Notes under the pieces: model-generated
The model's input: only the letters and a program-made list of their open reading frames with translations
Databases searched by the model: none
Told to the model about the DNA's origin: nothing
Made by a program: the position numbers and the translations under genes
Part shown: one piece after another, positions 61,561 to 64,000 of the stretch
Layout: every line of letters begins with the position of its first letter
How positions within the stretch are numbered: the stretch's first letter is position 1
From: Cordia subcordata
Lineage: Eukaryota; Streptophyta; Magnoliopsida; Boraginales; Cordiaceae
Assembly: GCA_028554755.1 (NCBI GenBank)
Contig: JAPTOF010000001.1
Location: 35,297,501-35,361,500 of the forward strand
DNA length: 64,000 bases
Direction of reading: 5' to 3'

Positions 61561-62308
61561 GGTAAGTGCGTGTTCGGCAACAACTTTTTAAATAGTGTTT
61601 AGCGTTTTGATTGGTCAAAATGCTATTTTGCTAAATTATTGCTGTTTGGTAAACTAACGTTTCAAGTAGCTTTTTAGATAGTTTTTAGCGTTTCAAATAG
61701 CGTTTCTCAAAAGCTAAAAATTTTGACGTTTCAGGTAGTTTTTAGCTTTTCATTTTTTTTGACAATTCTACCTTTTTTGTATTTTTTGATTTTTCTATTC
61801 TTTCTCCAATCTCTCTCTATATTTTTACTTTTTCTTTCACAAATATAAATAAGAAATAATATAAAAATGAATTTCAATTTCTATATAATCAACATTACTA
61901 AAAGCATAAGTTTTATTAGTACTTCTTTTTTACAAAATAATTTTGAATCTATTAAAATTAACTTTTTGTAATATTGATATAAATGTTTTATCAAAAAATT
62001 AGTTATACTTTAATATTAAAATATGATTATCAGAATAAATATCTAATTATGAAATATATTATCTTATTCCTATAATAGTAATGATAATTACAATTATCAT
62101 AATAACAATAATAATAATAATAACATAATATCAATATCCTTCTATGTTATTTAACGTTCATCAGCTAATCTAATAGCTAATTTTACCAAACACATTTTGT
62201 TCAATCAGCTAGTTAAACAGCTATCTGCTAACAGCTAAAATATAATAGCTATCAGCTACCCAAACAACTATCAGCTACTTCAACAGGTAAATTTGTCGAA
62301 CAAACCCT
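61561..62308. mobile_element. Inverted-repeat DNA transposon remnant, family C (copy 2)
   Basis: Ends GTGTTCGGCAACAAC (left) and TTTGTCGAACAAACCC (right) form an inverted repeat. Interior blocks match 25598-26395 in order (AATAGTGTTTAGCGTTTTGA, CATCAGCTAATCTAATAGCT). AAAAATAG occurs at both borders (61553-61560, 62309-62316) and may be an 8-bp target duplication. It carries an AAT microsatellite (about 62101-62125). Confidence 0.7.
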
Positions 62309-62514
62309 AAAAATAGTAAATTTCCAACATAAGACAGACGTGTTCCACAAATCTAATTGCTGACATGATATTTTTCTCATCACTTTTTTCAACTTTTGTC
62401 GTGTGGAAGGATGCAATGCATTCACTGTCGTACCGAAATTATATAGTTTGGAGGTGGCTTCTCATTCCCGCTAATTCCCATTTCACGTTTTGTTGCCAAG
62501 TGTATATAGGAGCC

Positions 62515-62762
62515 CGTTTGCGTAAGCTTATTTTTAAGTATTTATAAGTAAAAAATTATTTAAAATTAAAATACATTCAGATAATATGTACTTATAATTT
62601 ATTGATGTGTTTGGTAAATATAAGTAATAATTGTAAATAAAATGACTAAAAAGAATATCTTATTAATTAATGTGATAAATTATTTAAGGATATTATTGTC
62701 TTTTTATATGTTTGACTAAAGTGCTTATAAGCTCTTAAAAAATAAGCTAATCCTTGGAGTTT
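62515..62762. mobile_element. Degraded inverted-repeat element
   Basis: GTAAGCTTATTTTTAAGTA at the left pairs in reverse complement with GCTCTTAAAAAATAAGCTAA at the right, and both continue into TTATAAG words. Terminal bases have diverged. The GCTTATAAGC words recall Tourist/hAT-type MITEs. Confidence 0.5.
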
Positions 62763-64000
62763 TTTCTTTTTCTAGCTTAGCTTGTAAAAACACTCTCATC
62801 GTCAACGGCCAAAAAAATACCTCCCTTATGTTTGTCTTTTTTTTTTTTTTCCTTTTTCGTTTTTTTTTTCTTTCTCTTTTTTTTTTTTAATGCTAAGTAC
62901 ATGTTTGTTCATTTTTCTAATTAATATCATGCATGAGATTATCATAATTCTTATAAAAATAATTAAAAAAAGATTTTCCAAAAATCCAAACTAAAAAAAT
63001 TGACATTAAAGAATCCTAACTAAAAAAATGATTGACATATTATTTTCAACAATAAAAGTAATTGATATATTTGTTAAACTTTAGACTAAAAGAAATATAT
63101 ATCTTCACATGCTCCATGTTTTTTATTAATTCAGTTGGTCATTATTATAAATTATTTATATGAGTTCGCAAATAGTATGAAATTACATTTAATTTGTTAT
63201 ATTTGTTATCAATAACCATCTTGTTATACTGTTAGTTATAAACAAAAAATGATTGATAGTAATAACAAATGTGATGAAAGAAATGTACTTTAACTAATGC
63301 ACGTATATTTTATGTATAAGTAAAACTTTCTGTTGTGCATCCCGTGCACCGCTGGTATATTAATGAATTTGGAGACAACAGAAAATTTTTTGCAACTTTG
63401 CGAAAGACGGATGAAATGCGTTTACTCACAATTTTTGTTTAATAAAATTTGAAATTATACAATTTAATATGTATATATCAATAATTTTCTTTCAACAGTC
63501 AACCTAGTTTTCCAACTTACAATTCATATAATATATATAAAACTTGTGTTAATGGCACTGTCAACATGTATTGTAAGGCTAACATTGTAATTCTAGCTTT
63601 ATAATTTTAGGATGCATCGATTTTATTTATTATCTAATTTTTCCTTTTCATTTCCAACCAAAATGATATGTTCTCTTTTTTCGGTTATCGATTGATTATG
63701 GCTTTCACCTAAGGGTTAGAATCATTTCGAACTTCCAAATTCATACTTTTGAATTTTGAGAGCAAAAATTATTTGGTTGGGTATTAAAATCACAAACTGC
63801 AGTCAATTTTTTTGATATTCTAGTTTTTTTTTTGCTATTTGTTAAATCATATTATGCTAATTAAATAAAATGTAATGTCAATGCTATTACTCATAAAGTT
63901 ATGCAAAAGTATAGTTATAATTTTAGATCTATTCTACAATTTAATTTCTTTTCTTTTCTCGTTTTCTACCAAAACGATGCGTTCCCTCTTTTTTTCACTT
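62763..64000. other. AT-rich intergenic stretch
   Basis: Pyrimidine-rich runs occur at 62825-62890. No gene, RNA or clear repeat is recognised to the end of the window. Confidence 0.5.

Overview
The window is nuclear DNA of a flowering plant, most likely a eudicot. It is strongly AT-rich, its genes are split by GT-AG introns, and all three real genes belong to plant families. Only three protein-coding genes are supported in 64 kb, with a dense and layered set of transposable-element remains between them. The species cannot be told from the sequence. There is no sign of prokaryotic, organellar or CRISPR content.

Layout. (1) 2.46-10.21 kb, minus strand: a six-exon ARID plus HMG-box nuclear DNA-binding protein of the HMGB15 type. 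It has a 3.85 kb first intron, a GC-AG second intron, and a miniature LTR retrotransposon (TRIM) in intron 4. (2) 10.2-31.9 kb: no gene. It holds hAT-, Tourist- and Mutator-like non-autonomous elements, Helitron-like ends, a complete solo LTR of 1,418 bp with target-site duplication CTTAT, and several local duplications. (3) 31.91-38.14 kb, plus strand: a nine-exon ankyrin-repeat membrane protein with a C-terminal PGG domain (ACD6/ITN1-like). (4) 41.81-44.43 kb, minus strand: a two-exon myosin-binding (DUF593/zein-binding, FLOURY1-like) membrane protein, convergent with the ankyrin gene. (5) 47.56-52.97 kb: a Ty1/copia LTR retrotransposon, complete in structure but dead, with a second, foreign solo LTR of 683 bp inside its 3' LTR. 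(6) 53-64 kb: no gene. It holds a large foldback repeat, a Mutator-like inverted-repeat element with a 10-bp target duplication and another element nested inside it, and second copies of repeat families seen earlier in the window.

The three genes do not form a pathway. They act in chromatin and transcription, in membrane-linked defence or stress signalling, and in myosin XI cargo attachment. I found no convincing new multi-gene system. The most informative content is the nesting of mobile elements, which gives relative ages, and details of the gene models: a GC-AG intron, a run of symmetric phase-1 exons, a duplicated exon module and possible alternative splice sites. All exon borders were worked out by hand from reading frame, splice dinucleotides and family conservation, so transcript data should overrule them.
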